From positions 1,647,001 through 1,711,000 of the forward strand of contig NZ_CP025119.1 in NCBI RefSeq assembly GCF_002831685.1: a stretch of DNA of 64,000 nt, written 5' to 3'. Shown piece after piece: positions 9,331 through 17,422 of this stretch. The DNA is from Polaribacter sp. ALD11 (GTDB lineage Bacteria > Bacteroidota > Bacteroidia > Flavobacteriales > Flavobacteriaceae). The stretch's first letter is position 1. The number at the start of each line of letters is the position of its first letter. The position numbers and the translations under genes were made by a program. Under the pieces are notes generated by a model. It was given only the letters and a program-made list of their open reading frames with translations, ran no database searches and was not told where the DNA came from.

Positions 9331-9345
9331 ATATACTTATTTTAG

Positions 9346-10032
9346 ATGGAAAAATTAGAAGAAAAATTAAAAAATCCCGTTTGGTATTCCTTAAACGAAA
9401 CGCATCATAAATCTTTAATAACATATGACGGTGTTCAATTTTACAAACCAGATATTTGCATATTTGGAGCCTTCTTTGACGAAACAAAAACGGAAAATGC
9501 ATTGAATGAATATGCTAAAATAGCAGAAAGTTTTTTTTTGGTTTCAGAAAAACAAAATCCGATTATAGATACAAATCATGTTGTTCTTGAGAGGAAAATT
9601 GATGGTTGTCAAATGGTATTAGAAAAGTTAGTAGACGTAGAAAACACAGAAGATATTGTTCTATTAACAGAAAAGTATATAGATGAAGTCTATGATTTAA
9701 TTTGGTTAGTGATGCCAGGTTTTTATCAGAGAAAATCTTTTTATATGGGAAAATTCTATGGTATTTTTAAAGAAAACAAATTGGTATCAATTACAGGTCA
9801 AAGAATGCAAACGAACGATTTTATAGAAATAAGCTCGGTTGTTACACATCCTGATTATACCAAAAGAGGGTATGCTAAACAATTGATTTCTTATGTAACT
9901 AAAGATATTTTAAAAGAAAAAAAGCTTCCAATTTTACATACTAACAAAGGAAATCCTGCAATCCCTCTTTATAAAAAATTAGGCTATAAATTAACGAGAG
10001 ATATGAATTGGTGGTTATTCCGTAGAAAATAA
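9346..10032 (+). CDS. GNAT family N-acetyltransferase (FR47-like)
   Basis: Predicted acetyl-CoA-dependent acyltransferase of unknown substrate (228 aa). The C-terminal half shows the GNAT core: ISSVVTHPDYTKRGYAKQLI, which is the acetyl-CoA-binding motif A with (R/K)GYA in place of the common RGxG, and GNPAIPLYKKLGYKL, the motif B helix. The N-terminal 90 residues look like the FR47/YitI-type extension. It sits alone between two terminators, close behind pdhC, and could be an autonomous gene or a terminator read-through product. Confidence 0.85.
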   Translation: MEKLEEKLKNPVWYSLNETHHKSLITYDGVQFYKPDICIFGAFFDETKTENALNEYAKIAESFFLVSEKQNPIIDTNHVVLERKIDGCQMVLEKLVDVENTEDIVLLTEKYIDEVYDLIWLVMPGFYQRKSFYMGKFYGIFKENKLVSITGQRMQTNDFIEISSVVTHPDYTKRGYAKQLISYVTKDILKEKKLPILHTNKGNPAIPLYKKLGYKLTRDMNWWLFRRK

Positions 10033-10050
10033 TAAACCAATGTAATGCAT

Positions 10051-10086
10051 AAAAAATGCTTTGAGGAAAACTCAAAGCATTTTTTG
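10051..10086. terminator. Bidirectional intrinsic terminator
   Basis: 15-bp stem (10051-10065 with 10071-10085), core ATGCTTTGAG / CTCAAAGCAT, loop GAAAA, with an A run on the left and a T run on the right. It lies between the convergent GNAT and DUF6263-like genes and can serve both. Confidence 0.92.
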
Positions 10087-10109
10087 TTTAAAATAATAAT
10101 TCTTTACAA

Positions 10110-10844
10110 TTACATTTTAGTTGTGGTACTTTTTGTAGAAATCTTAATATCTGCTCCGTTTGCACTTAAAGCCATTTCTGTATTTGCAGTATCCTGAATC
10201 CCTGTTTTAACATCAACTATTAAATTTCCTTTTACATCTCCAGTTCCCATACCGGAAACAGCTCCAATAACATCAATATAAACCTTTCCATTCTCTATTT
10301 TAGAAATAGTGTATGTTGTTTTAACCTCCATTCCTTGTTCATTCGTTTCATCTGTCCATGAAGAACCAACAGAAACTTTCTCTTTTGGGTATTTTACACC
10401 CTTAACTTGTTTTGTAAACTGATCCATAGCAGGTGTAGATGGTTCAACTTTAGTTTCTAAAATTTCGCCTTCTGTAGACATTTTAGAAATAATAGTAGCT
10501 TTCATCATTGGGTCAAACTGCTGTTTCATCATTTTACCCATTTGATCTAAATCCTCCTCTTTCATTGATGAATTAAAACTCATAGCCATACCTCCTTGAA
10601 GCATATTCATATCTATAGCTTTAATTTTAGATTCTGTAGTAATAACATCTCCTTCTTTACCTGTTACAACCATATCCATAGTCATTTTCATGTCTACACC
10701 ACCTTGAGCCCCCATGTCTTGAGAGACATCTAACTTCACTGATAAAACATCCCCTTTGCTGTAATTAGCTCTTAATAATACAGATTCTTGTGCAGTAACA
10801 GTAAGTGTTGTTGCTAACACAAATAAGAATAACAATTTTTTCAT
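10110..10844 (-). CDS. Secreted protein, DUF6263-like
   Basis: 244-aa exported protein of unknown function. I start it at the ATG at 10844, because this gives a clean signal peptide (MKKLLFLFVLATTLTVTAQ), while the longer frame would put 23 irrelevant residues before it. The mature part opens with LLRANYSKGDVLSVKLDVSQ and is rich in alternating beta strands and methionines (KMTMDMVV, MNMLQGGMAMSF), resembling the Bacteroidetes DUF6263 family; that assignment is from memory. It is downstream of the E2 gene but separated from it by a terminator. Confidence 0.75.
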   Translation of the reverse strand: MKKLLFLFVLATTLTVTAQESVLLRANYSKGDVLSVKLDVSQDMGAQGGVDMKMTMDMVVTGKEGDVITTESKIKAIDMNMLQGGMAMSFNSSMKEEDLDQMGKMMKQQFDPMMKATIISKMSTEGEILETKVEPSTPAMDQFTKQVKGVKYPKEKVSVGSSWTDETNEQGMEVKTTYTISKIENGKVYIDVIGAVSGMGTGDVKGNLIVDVKTGIQDTANTEMALSANGADIKISTKSTTTKM

Positions 10845-10900
10845 TTTTTTTTGTTTTATATTTATAATTATTTTTAGAAGACGAATATAGTATTTTTTAC

Positions 10901-10930
10901 AAAAAACGCTCACAAATTGTGAGCGTTTTT
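10901..10930 (-). terminator. Intrinsic terminator of the second E2 gene
   Basis: 12-bp stem AAAAACGCTCAC / GTGAGCGTTTTT with a 5-nt loop; the plus-strand A run is the U run for minus-strand transcripts. It begins 23 nt after the E2 stop. Confidence 0.9.
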
Positions 10931-10952
10931 AAATCTATTTATAATTTACTAT

Positions 10953-12281
10953 TTAAAACTCTTGGTTCATATCCCAAGCTTCTAAAGTTTCTTTTAAGGT
11001 TTTTATAAACATTCCTCCTAAAGCACCATTTACAACTCTATGATCATACGAATGAGAAACAAACATCTTTTGTCTAATTCCTATAAAATCCCCATCTGGT
11101 GTTTCTATAACCGCAGGAACTTTCCTGATAGCTCCTAATGCTAAAATTGCAACTTGTGGCTGGTTTATAATTGGTGTCCCCATTACAGAACCAAAACTAC
11201 CAACGTTAGTTACTGTATAAGTTCCTCCTTGAATTTCATCTGGTTTTAATTGATTGTTTCTTGCTCTTCCTGCTAAATCATTTACAGATTTTGTCATTCC
11301 AACAAGATTTAACAAATCTGCATTTTTAATAACAGGTACAATTAAATTTCCATCAGGTAGAGCTGCAGCCATACCTAAATTAATATTTTTTCTTTTAATG
11401 ATAGTATCGCCATCTATAGCAATGTTAATCATTGGATATTTTTTTATTGTAGATGCAACAGCATGCATTAAAATTGGCGTAAAAGTTAATTTTTCTCCTT
11501 CTCTTTTCAAGAAAGCATCTTTCACTTTTGTTCTCCATTTTACAATATTGGTAACATCAATTTCTATAAAAGACTGTACATGCGCAGAAGTTTGCACAGA
11601 ATTAACCATATGTTTAGAAATTAGTTTCCCCATTCTAGACATTTCAATTACCTCATCTTCTCCGTTTACAGAAACAGGTGAAGCTTTTTGTACTTCTTTT
11701 TGAATTGGTTTTGAAACCTTCTCTTCAACTACTTTTGTTGCTTGAGGTTTAGATATAGGCTTCCCATTTTCGATATATGATAAAATATCTTCTTTATTCA
11801 CTCTGCCATCTTTACCAGAACCAGAAATATTTTCTAATTCTTCCATAGAAATATTTTCTTTTTGCGCAATGTTTCTAACTAATGGAGAGTAAAATTTACC
11901 AGAATCTGAAGTTTTTGAAATTGGTGAAGCAATAACTTCTACCGCTTTTTCAATTGTTTTTTCAACAGCAGAAACATTAGATTTCTCTTCTCCTTTTGAA
12001 GTTTCATTTTTTGATGGCTTAGAAACCGTTGTTTCACCACCTTCTGTCTCAATTACAGCAATAGTTTCTCCTACAGCAACAACATCATCTTTTTGATACA
12101 AAATTTCTACCAAAGTTCCTTCTACTTCACTAGGAACCTCAGAATCTACCTTATCTGTAGCTATTTCTACAACAGCTTCATCTAATTCAATGGTATCTCC
12201 TACTTCTTTTAACCAAGAAGTTATCGTTGCTTCTGCAACACTTTCACCCATTTTTGGTAACTTTAATTCAAACCTTGCCAT
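10953..12281 (-). CDS. 2-oxoacid dehydrogenase E2 acyltransferase, branched-chain type
   Basis: Second lipoyl E2 of the window (442 aa), probably the core of a branched-chain or other 2-oxoacid dehydrogenase complex. One lipoyl domain carries K44 in EIATDKVDSEVPSE, the subunit-binding domain lies at about 130-168 (FYSPLVRNIAQKENIS to GRVNKEDIL), and the catalytic domain ends in SYDHRVVNGALGG. Catalytic H414 is present, but the aspartate of the usual DHRxxDG motif is asparagine (N418). No E1 genes are adjacent. The gene is monocistronic, with a terminator behind it and a long palindrome over its promoter. Confidence 0.88.
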   Translation of the reverse strand: MARFELKLPKMGESVAEATITSWLKEVGDTIELDEAVVEIATDKVDSEVPSEVEGTLVEILYQKDDVVAVGETIAVIETEGGETTVSKPSKNETSKGEEKSNVSAVEKTIEKAVEVIASPISKTSDSGKFYSPLVRNIAQKENISMEELENISGSGKDGRVNKEDILSYIENGKPISKPQATKVVEEKVSKPIQKEVQKASPVSVNGEDEVIEMSRMGKLISKHMVNSVQTSAHVQSFIEIDVTNIVKWRTKVKDAFLKREGEKLTFTPILMHAVASTIKKYPMINIAIDGDTIIKRKNINLGMAAALPDGNLIVPVIKNADLLNLVGMTKSVNDLAGRARNNQLKPDEIQGGTYTVTNVGSFGSVMGTPIINQPQVAILALGAIRKVPAVIETPDGDFIGIRQKMFVSHSYDHRVVNGALGGMFIKTLKETLEAWDMNQEF

Positions 12282-12303
12282 TTCTATCTGATTTTAGAGA
12301 TTG

Positions 12304-12311
12304 CAAAAGTA
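12304..12311 (-). promoter_or_regulatory. -7 promoter element of the second E2 gene
   Basis: Minus-strand TACTTTTG matches TAnnTTTG, 22 nt before the ATG. No TTG is seen at -33; that position is covered by the palindrome at 12325-12353. Confidence 0.55.
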
Positions 12312-12324
12312 CTAAAAACGGATG

Positions 12325-12353
12325 ATTTTTCACTCATATTATGAGTGAAAAAT
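12325..12353. promoter_or_regulatory. Long perfect palindrome over the -33 region of the E2 promoter (candidate operator)
   Basis: Perfect inverted repeat with 13-nt arms, ATTTTTCACTCAT / ATGAGTGAAAAAT, separated by ATT. It begins 13 nt upstream of the -7 box. It has no T run placed to stop an upstream gene (the neighbour at 12468 ends 115 nt away), so an operator is more likely than a terminator. Confidence 0.55.
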
Positions 12354-12467
12354 AATCATAAAGTTTTATAAGGATTAAACTATTCGCAAAATAAAAAGAT
12401 AAAAACGAATTAAATTAAATATAATTCTATTTTTAGCTAAAATTTTATTGATTTAATAACAAAATAA

Positions 12468-13013
12468 CTAATTATTATTTTTCAACCTTCTTTTGGCCTT
12501 TTCTAATTCCTTTTTCGCTTTCTCTAGTTCTCTCTCCGCTATTTTAAACGCTCTTTCTGCATCCTTTTTTCCCTCTTCTTTAGAATCTGTTCCAGAAATA
12601 GCTTCTTTTAACGAAGCTCCTAATTCTTCCATCATAACAACAGTATTAGAATTTGCAAACTCTTTATCAACATAAATCTTCAAGGTATTATCTGTCAACT
12701 TACAATCATACAGTTTATCACCGTTTTCATTTTTTATCCATCTATAAACATCTCCAAAAATTGTTAACCCTGTATCTCCTAATTTATCAACTAACATTTT
12801 TTTGATGTTTCCTGTTTTACTTTCATGAAACCTTGCCGAAAACTTATATATATCATCATTCCTTTTTATTGATACTGATGAATTATCTGCTTTGTCATCA
12901 GTATCAAAATTTATTGAATACGTATTACTTTTTGTTGTTGAAGAAGTTCTTTGCGCGAATAAACTACTCATTAAAAATAAACTGATTGCTGTGGTTAAAA
13001 ATACTTTTATCAT
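12468..13013 (-). CDS. Secreted protein with C-terminal coiled coil, unknown function
   Basis: 181-aa exported protein. I start at the ATG at 13013: it gives a signal peptide (MIKVFLTTAISLFLMSSLFAQ), and the promoter at 13038-13067 lies between it and the more distal ATG. The mature part has a beta-rich domain (DVYRWIKNENGDKLYDCKL) and ends in a strongly charged heptad-like helix (AERELEKAKKELEKAKRR). It lies 101 nt downstream of the two-component genes on the same strand with its own promoter; a role as target or partner of that system is inference only. Confidence 0.75.
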   Translation of the reverse strand: MIKVFLTTAISLFLMSSLFAQRTSSTTKSNTYSINFDTDDKADNSSVSIKRNDDIYKFSARFHESKTGNIKKMLVDKLGDTGLTIFGDVYRWIKNENGDKLYDCKLTDNTLKIYVDKEFANSNTVVMMEELGASLKEAISGTDSKEEGKKDAERAFKIAERELEKAKKELEKAKRRLKNNN

Positions 13014-13037
13014 ACTATTGTTTTTTAAATTATGTGA

Positions 13038-13067
13038 CAAATGTAAATTCAAAAAATAATTAGACAA
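13038..13067 (-). promoter_or_regulatory. Promoter of the secreted coiled-coil protein
   Basis: Minus strand: TTG (13067-13065), 19-nt spacer, TACATTTG (13045-13038), then the ATG 24 nt further on. Both elements and the spacing match the Bacteroidetes consensus and decide the start at 13013. Confidence 0.7.
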
Positions 13068-13114
13068 TAGAAAAACAATCTGTTAACCCAGCTTTAACGT
13101 TAACAAAAGAAGCA

Positions 13115-13810
13115 TTAACCAACCTTAAATTCTAAGCCAACTCCGCGGATACTTTCTATAGAAATTGAGGTATCTTCTTTAAAATATTTACGAATTCTAC
13201 TTATAAAAACATCCATACTTCTTCCTGAAAAGAAATCATCATTCTCCCAAACTGCTTTTAAAATTTCCTCTCTTTTTAAAAGTTGATTTTTATGTTGTAC
13301 TAAAAACTGAATTAATTCTCCCTCTTTCTCTGTTAGTTGTTGTAAATTTTGATTGATTTTTAATTCTAAACGTCTTGTATTAAACTCATAATTCCCTATA
13401 GAAATAATTTCATATGTAAAGGTTATTACTGAAGTTTTTTGAGTTCGCTTTAGAATATTATTTAATCTTAAAACCAATTCATCTGCTTCAAATGGTTTTA
13501 CAACATAATCGTCTGCGCCTAGTTTTAACCCTTTTAGTTTATCTACTTTCATTTTTCTAGCAGTCAAAAAAATAAAAGGAACTTCAGGATTTATTTCTAT
13601 AATTTTTTCAGCCAAAGAAAAACCATCTAATTTTGGCATCATTACATCTAAAACGCAAATATTAAAACCTCCTTTTTTAAATGAAGTAAAAGCTTCTTCA
13701 CCATCTTTTGCCCATTCAACTGTAAACCCAGACATTTCTAAATATTGTTTTAGAATGCTGCCAAAATCTACATCATCTTCTGCTAATAAAATATGTTTTT
13801 GAATAGACAT
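13115..13810 (-). CDS. OmpR-family response regulator (RprY-like)
   Basis: DNA-binding response regulator (231 aa). The receiver domain has the acidic pair E11/D12, phospho-acceptor D55 in CVLDVMMPKLDGF and the conserved lysine in DDYVVKPFEADEL. The C-terminal half (about 135-231) is an OmpR winged helix with LTEKEGELIQFL and SRIRKYF. It is encoded 5 nt downstream of its sensor kinase, so the pair is translationally coupled. The combination resembles RprX/RprY of Bacteroides; the target genes are unknown. Confidence 0.92.
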   Translation of the reverse strand: MSIQKHILLAEDDVDFGSILKQYLEMSGFTVEWAKDGEEAFTSFKKGGFNICVLDVMMPKLDGFSLAEKIIEINPEVPFIFLTARKMKVDKLKGLKLGADDYVVKPFEADELVLRLNNILKRTQKTSVITFTYEIISIGNYEFNTRRLELKINQNLQQLTEKEGELIQFLVQHKNQLLKREEILKAVWENDDFFSGRSMDVFISRIRKYFKEDTSISIESIRGVGLEFKVG

Positions 13811-13815
13811 TCATT

Positions 13816-15207
13816 TTAGTTTAATGGAATTTCAATCGTAAAACTTGTTCCTTTTCCTACTTCGCTTTCAACAGAAATTATTCCGTTATGCGCTTTTATA
13901 ATTTGATTTGTATAATACAAACCAAGCCCTAGCCCTTTTACATTATGGACTTCCTTGTTACCAACTCTGTAAAATTTATCGAATAAAAATGGTTGTTCTT
14001 TTTTCGGTATTCCAATTCCGTTATCAGAAATTAAAATTATAAAATTCTCATCCGTTTTAGAAAAAATATTGATTTCTAAATGCTCTTTTCCATATTTAAC
14101 TGCATTTTCTAATATATTTAATAGGGCAGTTGTAAAATAAAATTTATCAATAAAAATTTCTTGATTAATATTAATGCTCTTATGGAACTTTATACTTTTA
14201 GAATCTAAAGAAAGTTGAAAATCTGCAACAATCAAATTCAAATATTTTTTACTATTTACCAATTCTTTTTGAAGCTGAATCTCTTGATAACCTAAAGAAT
14301 TATTCAGTACCTGGTCAATCAATTTCTGCAAGCGAATATTCTGTCTTTCTATTGTATTTACAGTATTCTCAAAAATTCCTTGTTTAGATATAATTTCTTT
14401 TGTCTTCAACATCTTTGTAGCTAAAGTTAATGTAGCTAGAGGTGTTTTTAGTTCGTGTGTAATGTTGTTTACAAAATCGGTTTTTATATCTGCAATTTTC
14501 TTCTGAGTTATTAAATTTTTAATGGAGTAATATAACAAGCCGAAAACTAATAAAAAGATAAAAACGGAAAGAATTAACAAACTGGTCATCTTACGTAATA
14601 CAATTTTCTCCCAGCCTTCAATATTCATTCGATCTTCAGTTTCGAATTGTAAATTAAAAGTGATTGACTTTTCTTTTCCGTTAACCAGACGTTGAAAATT
14701 ATGATCCGTCATCCATAAAGAGTTACTAACCTTATGGCCTTCTTTTATTGAAAATTCTTCTCCTAGTAAACGAAAGGAAGACTTCAATTTTGAATTAAAA
14801 ATGGTATCATTTCTAATACTATCTAAAAGAATAATTGTCTTTACTTGTTTCTGAAATTTTAAGTTATAACCTATATTTTTATTTAATAATTCTTTGTTAT
14901 AATTTTTAATGTAGGTATCATTAATAGAATCTGTAATAGAATTCAATTTTTCTAAAACAGTTGATTTAGAAATTTTTTTAACGTAATAATCTGCAATAAT
15001 ATTTAGAAAATGATCTTGCCAAACATCATTCATTTTATCTAAACTTGGAGAAAAATCATCTAATCTTGAAATAGCTTTTCTCGTTTCAGAGATAAAGACA
15101 TCTTTTTTTTGTTTATAGGTATTATTAATTAAATACCCCTGAATTAGAGATAAAGCTAGCAATCCTAAAATTGATGCAATTATAAGAAGTCTAATTTTTT
15201 TGAGCAT
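13816..15207 (-). CDS. Membrane sensor histidine kinase (RprX-like)
   Basis: Sensor kinase of 463 aa. It has a membrane span at about 5-27 (LLIIASILGLLALSLIQGYL), a periplasmic sensor of about 175 residues without a recognised fold, and a second span at about 210-230. The HisKA motif FVNNITHELKTPLATL carries phospho-acceptor H251, and the ATPase motifs are present (NILENAVKYG, DNGIGIP, GLGLGLYY). I choose the ATG at 15207 over the one at 15255, because the latter adds 16 residues before the first span and lies upstream of the -7 box at 15211-15218. The response regulator follows directly. Confidence 0.9.
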   Translation of the reverse strand: MLKKIRLLIIASILGLLALSLIQGYLINNTYKQKKDVFISETRKAISRLDDFSPSLDKMNDVWQDHFLNIIADYYVKKISKSTVLEKLNSITDSINDTYIKNYNKELLNKNIGYNLKFQKQVKTIILLDSIRNDTIFNSKLKSSFRLLGEEFSIKEGHKVSNSLWMTDHNFQRLVNGKEKSITFNLQFETEDRMNIEGWEKIVLRKMTSLLILSVFIFLLVFGLLYYSIKNLITQKKIADIKTDFVNNITHELKTPLATLTLATKMLKTKEIISKQGIFENTVNTIERQNIRLQKLIDQVLNNSLGYQEIQLQKELVNSKKYLNLIVADFQLSLDSKSIKFHKSININQEIFIDKFYFTTALLNILENAVKYGKEHLEINIFSKTDENFIILISDNGIGIPKKEQPFLFDKFYRVGNKEVHNVKGLGLGLYYTNQIIKAHNGIISVESEVGKGTSFTIEIPLN

Positions 15208-15210
15208 TAT

Positions 15211-15218
15211 CAAAAGTA
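15211..15218 (-). promoter_or_regulatory. -7 element directly before the histidine kinase ATG
   Basis: Minus-strand TACTTTTG fits TAnnTTTG and ends 3 nt before the ATG at 15207, predicting a leaderless or nearly leaderless message. No TTG at -33. Confidence 0.4.
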
Positions 15219-15272
15219 AGAAATTGACACTATTATTATTAAAAATAATGGTCATTAACTTTCCATTAACCT

Positions 15273-15309
15273 AAAAAAGCACAAAACCGAATTAGTCTTG
15301 TGCTTTTTT
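15273..15309 (-). terminator. Intrinsic terminator of the haem operon end (hemF)
   Basis: 12-bp stem AAAAAAGCACAA / TTGTGCTTTTTT with a 13-nt loop, 5 nt beyond the hemF stop on the minus strand. It separates the haem genes from the two-component system. Confidence 0.85.
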
Positions 15310-15314
15310 ATTTC

Positions 15315-16217
15315 TTAAACCCAATCTTTAGGCTTCATTAAAACTTCTAATAATTTAGCTTCTTCAGAACCTTCATCTGGCTGATGATTGTATTTCCACT
15401 GCACAATTGGCGGTAAACTCATTAGAATACTTTCTATTCTTCCGTTTGTTTTTAACCCGAACAAAGTACCTCTGTCATGTACTAAATTAAATTCTACATA
15501 ACGACCTCTTCTTATTTCTTGCCAATCTTTGTGCTCTTTTGTAAATTCAATTACTTTTCTCTTTTCTACAATAGGAACATAGCTTTCTAAGAAACTATTA
15601 CCAACTTCTGTTACAAAATTGAATCTGTCTTCTATCGAAAAACCTTCTGTTTCTTTTTGATAATCGAAAAATAAACCTCCAATTCCACGGGCTTCATTTC
15701 TGTGTGAATTCCAAAAATATTCATCACAAACTTTTTTAAACTTCGGATAAAAATCTACATTATGTTTATCGCATGCAGATTTACAAACCGTGTGAAAATG
15801 AACTGCATCTTCTTCAAATAAATAATAAGGTGTTAAATCTTGCCCGCCACCAAACCATTGTGTTACAATATTACCTACTTCATCATACATTTCGAAATAA
15901 CGCCAATTTGCATGCACCGTTGGTACAAAAGGGTTTGTTGGATGTAAAACCAAACTTAAACCACAGGCAAAGAAATTTCCTTCTTTTACCTTAAACTGAT
16001 TTCTTAAGACTTCTGGTAATTCTCCATGAACTGCAGAAATATTTACACCTCCTTTTTCAAATATATTTCCATTTTCAATTACTCGAGTTCTTCCTCCTCC
16101 GCCTTCTTCTCTCTCCCAAATATCTTCTTCAAATTTTGCAAGTCCATCAACTTTCTCTAGCTTCGAGGTAATTGTGTCTTGTAAATTCTCTATGTATTTA
16201 TAAAACTTATCTTTCAT
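15315..16217 (-). CDS. hemF: Oxygen-dependent coproporphyrinogen III oxidase
   Basis: Uses O2 to decarboxylate two propionates of coproporphyrinogen III to protoporphyrinogen IX, in the cytoplasm. The 300 residues are the normal HemF length, and the family signatures are clear: GGGGRTRVIENGNIFEKGGV, SLVLHPTNPFVPTVHANWRY, WFGGGQDLTPYY, and RNEARGIGGLFFDY. Being O2-dependent, it points to aerobic haem synthesis. It overlaps the upstream EI24 gene by 11 nt and ends the minus-strand haem cluster. Confidence 0.97.
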   Translation of the reverse strand: MKDKFYKYIENLQDTITSKLEKVDGLAKFEEDIWEREEGGGGRTRVIENGNIFEKGGVNISAVHGELPEVLRNQFKVKEGNFFACGLSLVLHPTNPFVPTVHANWRYFEMYDEVGNIVTQWFGGGQDLTPYYLFEEDAVHFHTVCKSACDKHNVDFYPKFKKVCDEYFWNSHRNEARGIGGLFFDYQKETEGFSIEDRFNFVTEVGNSFLESYVPIVEKRKVIEFTKEHKDWQEIRRGRYVEFNLVHDRGTLFGLKTNGRIESILMSLPPIVQWKYNHQPDEGSEEAKLLEVLMKPKDWV

Positions 16218-16953
16218 TTTCTTTATTTAATAAGGCTACTGTTTTTACTGATGCAGCTGTTACAGAAAGTGGTAAAACGATAATAATTCCCATAACCGGA
16301 ATTAACAAACACAGCATAAAAACAATTCCATTTCCTATTGAAATGCCTTTATTTTTGCTAACAAAATTAAGACTCTCTTTATAATTAAAGTGTCTTTCTA
16401 ACGTATAATCCATATTACCAAAACCGGCATAATACGCTTGTACTAAAAATAGTAAGATTGTAGAAAAAATATTTACTACAGGAATGAATTTAAGCAGTAA
16501 AATAGGAATTGTAATTAGAAGTTCTTTTCCTAAATTTCTAATATTAATTCGAATTCCTCGCCATAATTGTTCTTGAAAACTCGTTTTTCGATGTTGATGT
16601 TTTACATCTCCATTAATATGAATTTCTATTTTTTCTGAAACAGCACTCATAAACGGTGCTGATAATGCCAAAACAATATGTTTGTAAAGAATTAGACCTA
16701 TTACTAAAACAAAGATTGCTCCTATAACCGAAGTGAATGTAGTAAATGCTTCTTTACCCCAATCCCAAATCCATATTTTTGCTAAAAAATAACCAATATT
16801 ATCTGATAATCCATAGGCAAAAAAACCAATAATAGTTGCTGTTAAAATGCTAATTACTATTGGAATTACAAAATATCTCCAGAGTTTAAGTTTAGAGATT
16901 AAACTAAACGAACCTGAATATGCTGTTATTCCTGAAAGTATATTTTTAATCAT
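16207..16953 (-). CDS. EI24 domain membrane protein (CysZ-like)
   Basis: 248-aa inner-membrane protein of the EI24/CysZ family, with hydrophobic segments at about 28-50, 70-95, 145-180 and 210-235. The opening ITAYSGSFSLISKLKLWRYFVIPI and the central ALSAPFMSAVSEKIE are typical of the family. CysZ is a sulphate channel in Enterobacteria; whether this member moves sulphate is unknown, and its place in a haem operon (11-nt overlap with hemF) does not obviously fit that role. The 5' spacer holds a dispersed repeat. Confidence 0.85.
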   Translation of the reverse strand: MIKNILSGITAYSGSFSLISKLKLWRYFVIPIVISILTATIIGFFAYGLSDNIGYFLAKIWIWDWGKEAFTTFTSVIGAIFVLVIGLILYKHIVLALSAPFMSAVSEKIEIHINGDVKHQHRKTSFQEQLWRGIRINIRNLGKELLITIPILLLKFIPVVNIFSTILLFLVQAYYAGFGNMDYTLERHFNYKESLNFVSKNKGISIGNGIVFMLCLLIPVMGIIIVLPLSVTAASVKTVALLNKENER

Positions 16954-17056
16954 TAGCCTTGGTTTGCGTTAGCGATTGAAGTGGCATCCTTTTTGTTTTT
17001 CACAAAAAGATATAACGAAAAGCGCGACTTTATGCTGATTTTTTTCAGCATAAAGT
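16954..17056. repeat. Dispersed flavobacterial intergenic repeat, copy 1, with two internal hairpins
   Basis: The spacer contains the block GATTGAAGTGGCATCCTTTT, then an inverted repeat CTTTTTG / CAAAAAG, then GATATAACGAAAAGC. It closes with a perfect 12-bp hairpin ACTTTATGCTGA / TCAGCATAAAGT (17027-17038 and 17045-17056). The GGCATCCTTTTT...AAAAAGATATA core recurs in opposite orientation at 26901-26975. I recognise this as a repeat common between genes in Flavobacteriaceae. Confidence 0.75.
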
Positions 17057-17074
17057 AACGCCCAAATTATGTAC

Positions 17075-17419
17075 TTAAATCATCGTTTTATTACAATATG
17101 ATGCACTCTCAAAGTCTCTAACATTCATAGAAATAACGGGTACTTCTGGAAACAAGGTGGTTAAAGTAGCTACAATTGCGTAAGAAAGATCTGATTTTTG
17201 CTCACCAGTTCTTCCTTCCATTATATTTCCAAAAACATGAATAAAATCTGCTGCTTCACTTTGTACCAATGAATGTTTAAACGGATTTAAGCGTACCTTA
17301 ATATCATCTCTATCAAATAAACCCGTAGAAAAAGCCGTTTCAAAAACGGCTTCTAAAACTTTTCTTGGTTCTCGTAATTCTAAAATGTTTTCTGAACAAT
17401 CTAAAATAAAATGTGGCAT
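17075..17419 (-). CDS. 5-carboxymethyl-2-hydroxymuconate isomerase family protein (tautomerase fold)
   Basis: 114-aa protein of the CHMI family. The start MPHFILDCSENIL leaves proline as the first mature residue, which is the catalytic base of tautomerases, and RLNPFKHSLV and FIHVFGNIMEGRT are family segments. CHMI normally acts in homoprotocatechuate breakdown, but no other gene of that pathway is nearby: it lies 3 nt downstream of hemE in the haem cluster. The substrate here is therefore uncertain and could be a different enol. Confidence 0.85.
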   Translation of the reverse strand: MPHFILDCSENILELREPRKVLEAVFETAFSTGLFDRDDIKVRLNPFKHSLVQSEAADFIHVFGNIMEGRTGEQKSDLSYAIVATLTTLFPEVPVISMNVRDFESASYCNKTMI

Positions 17420-17422
17420 TTT

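Noticed and set aside
16954-17056. Insertion sequence remnant
   Set aside because: No transposase fragment or target duplication; the block matches a second copy as a short palindromic repeat, not an IS.
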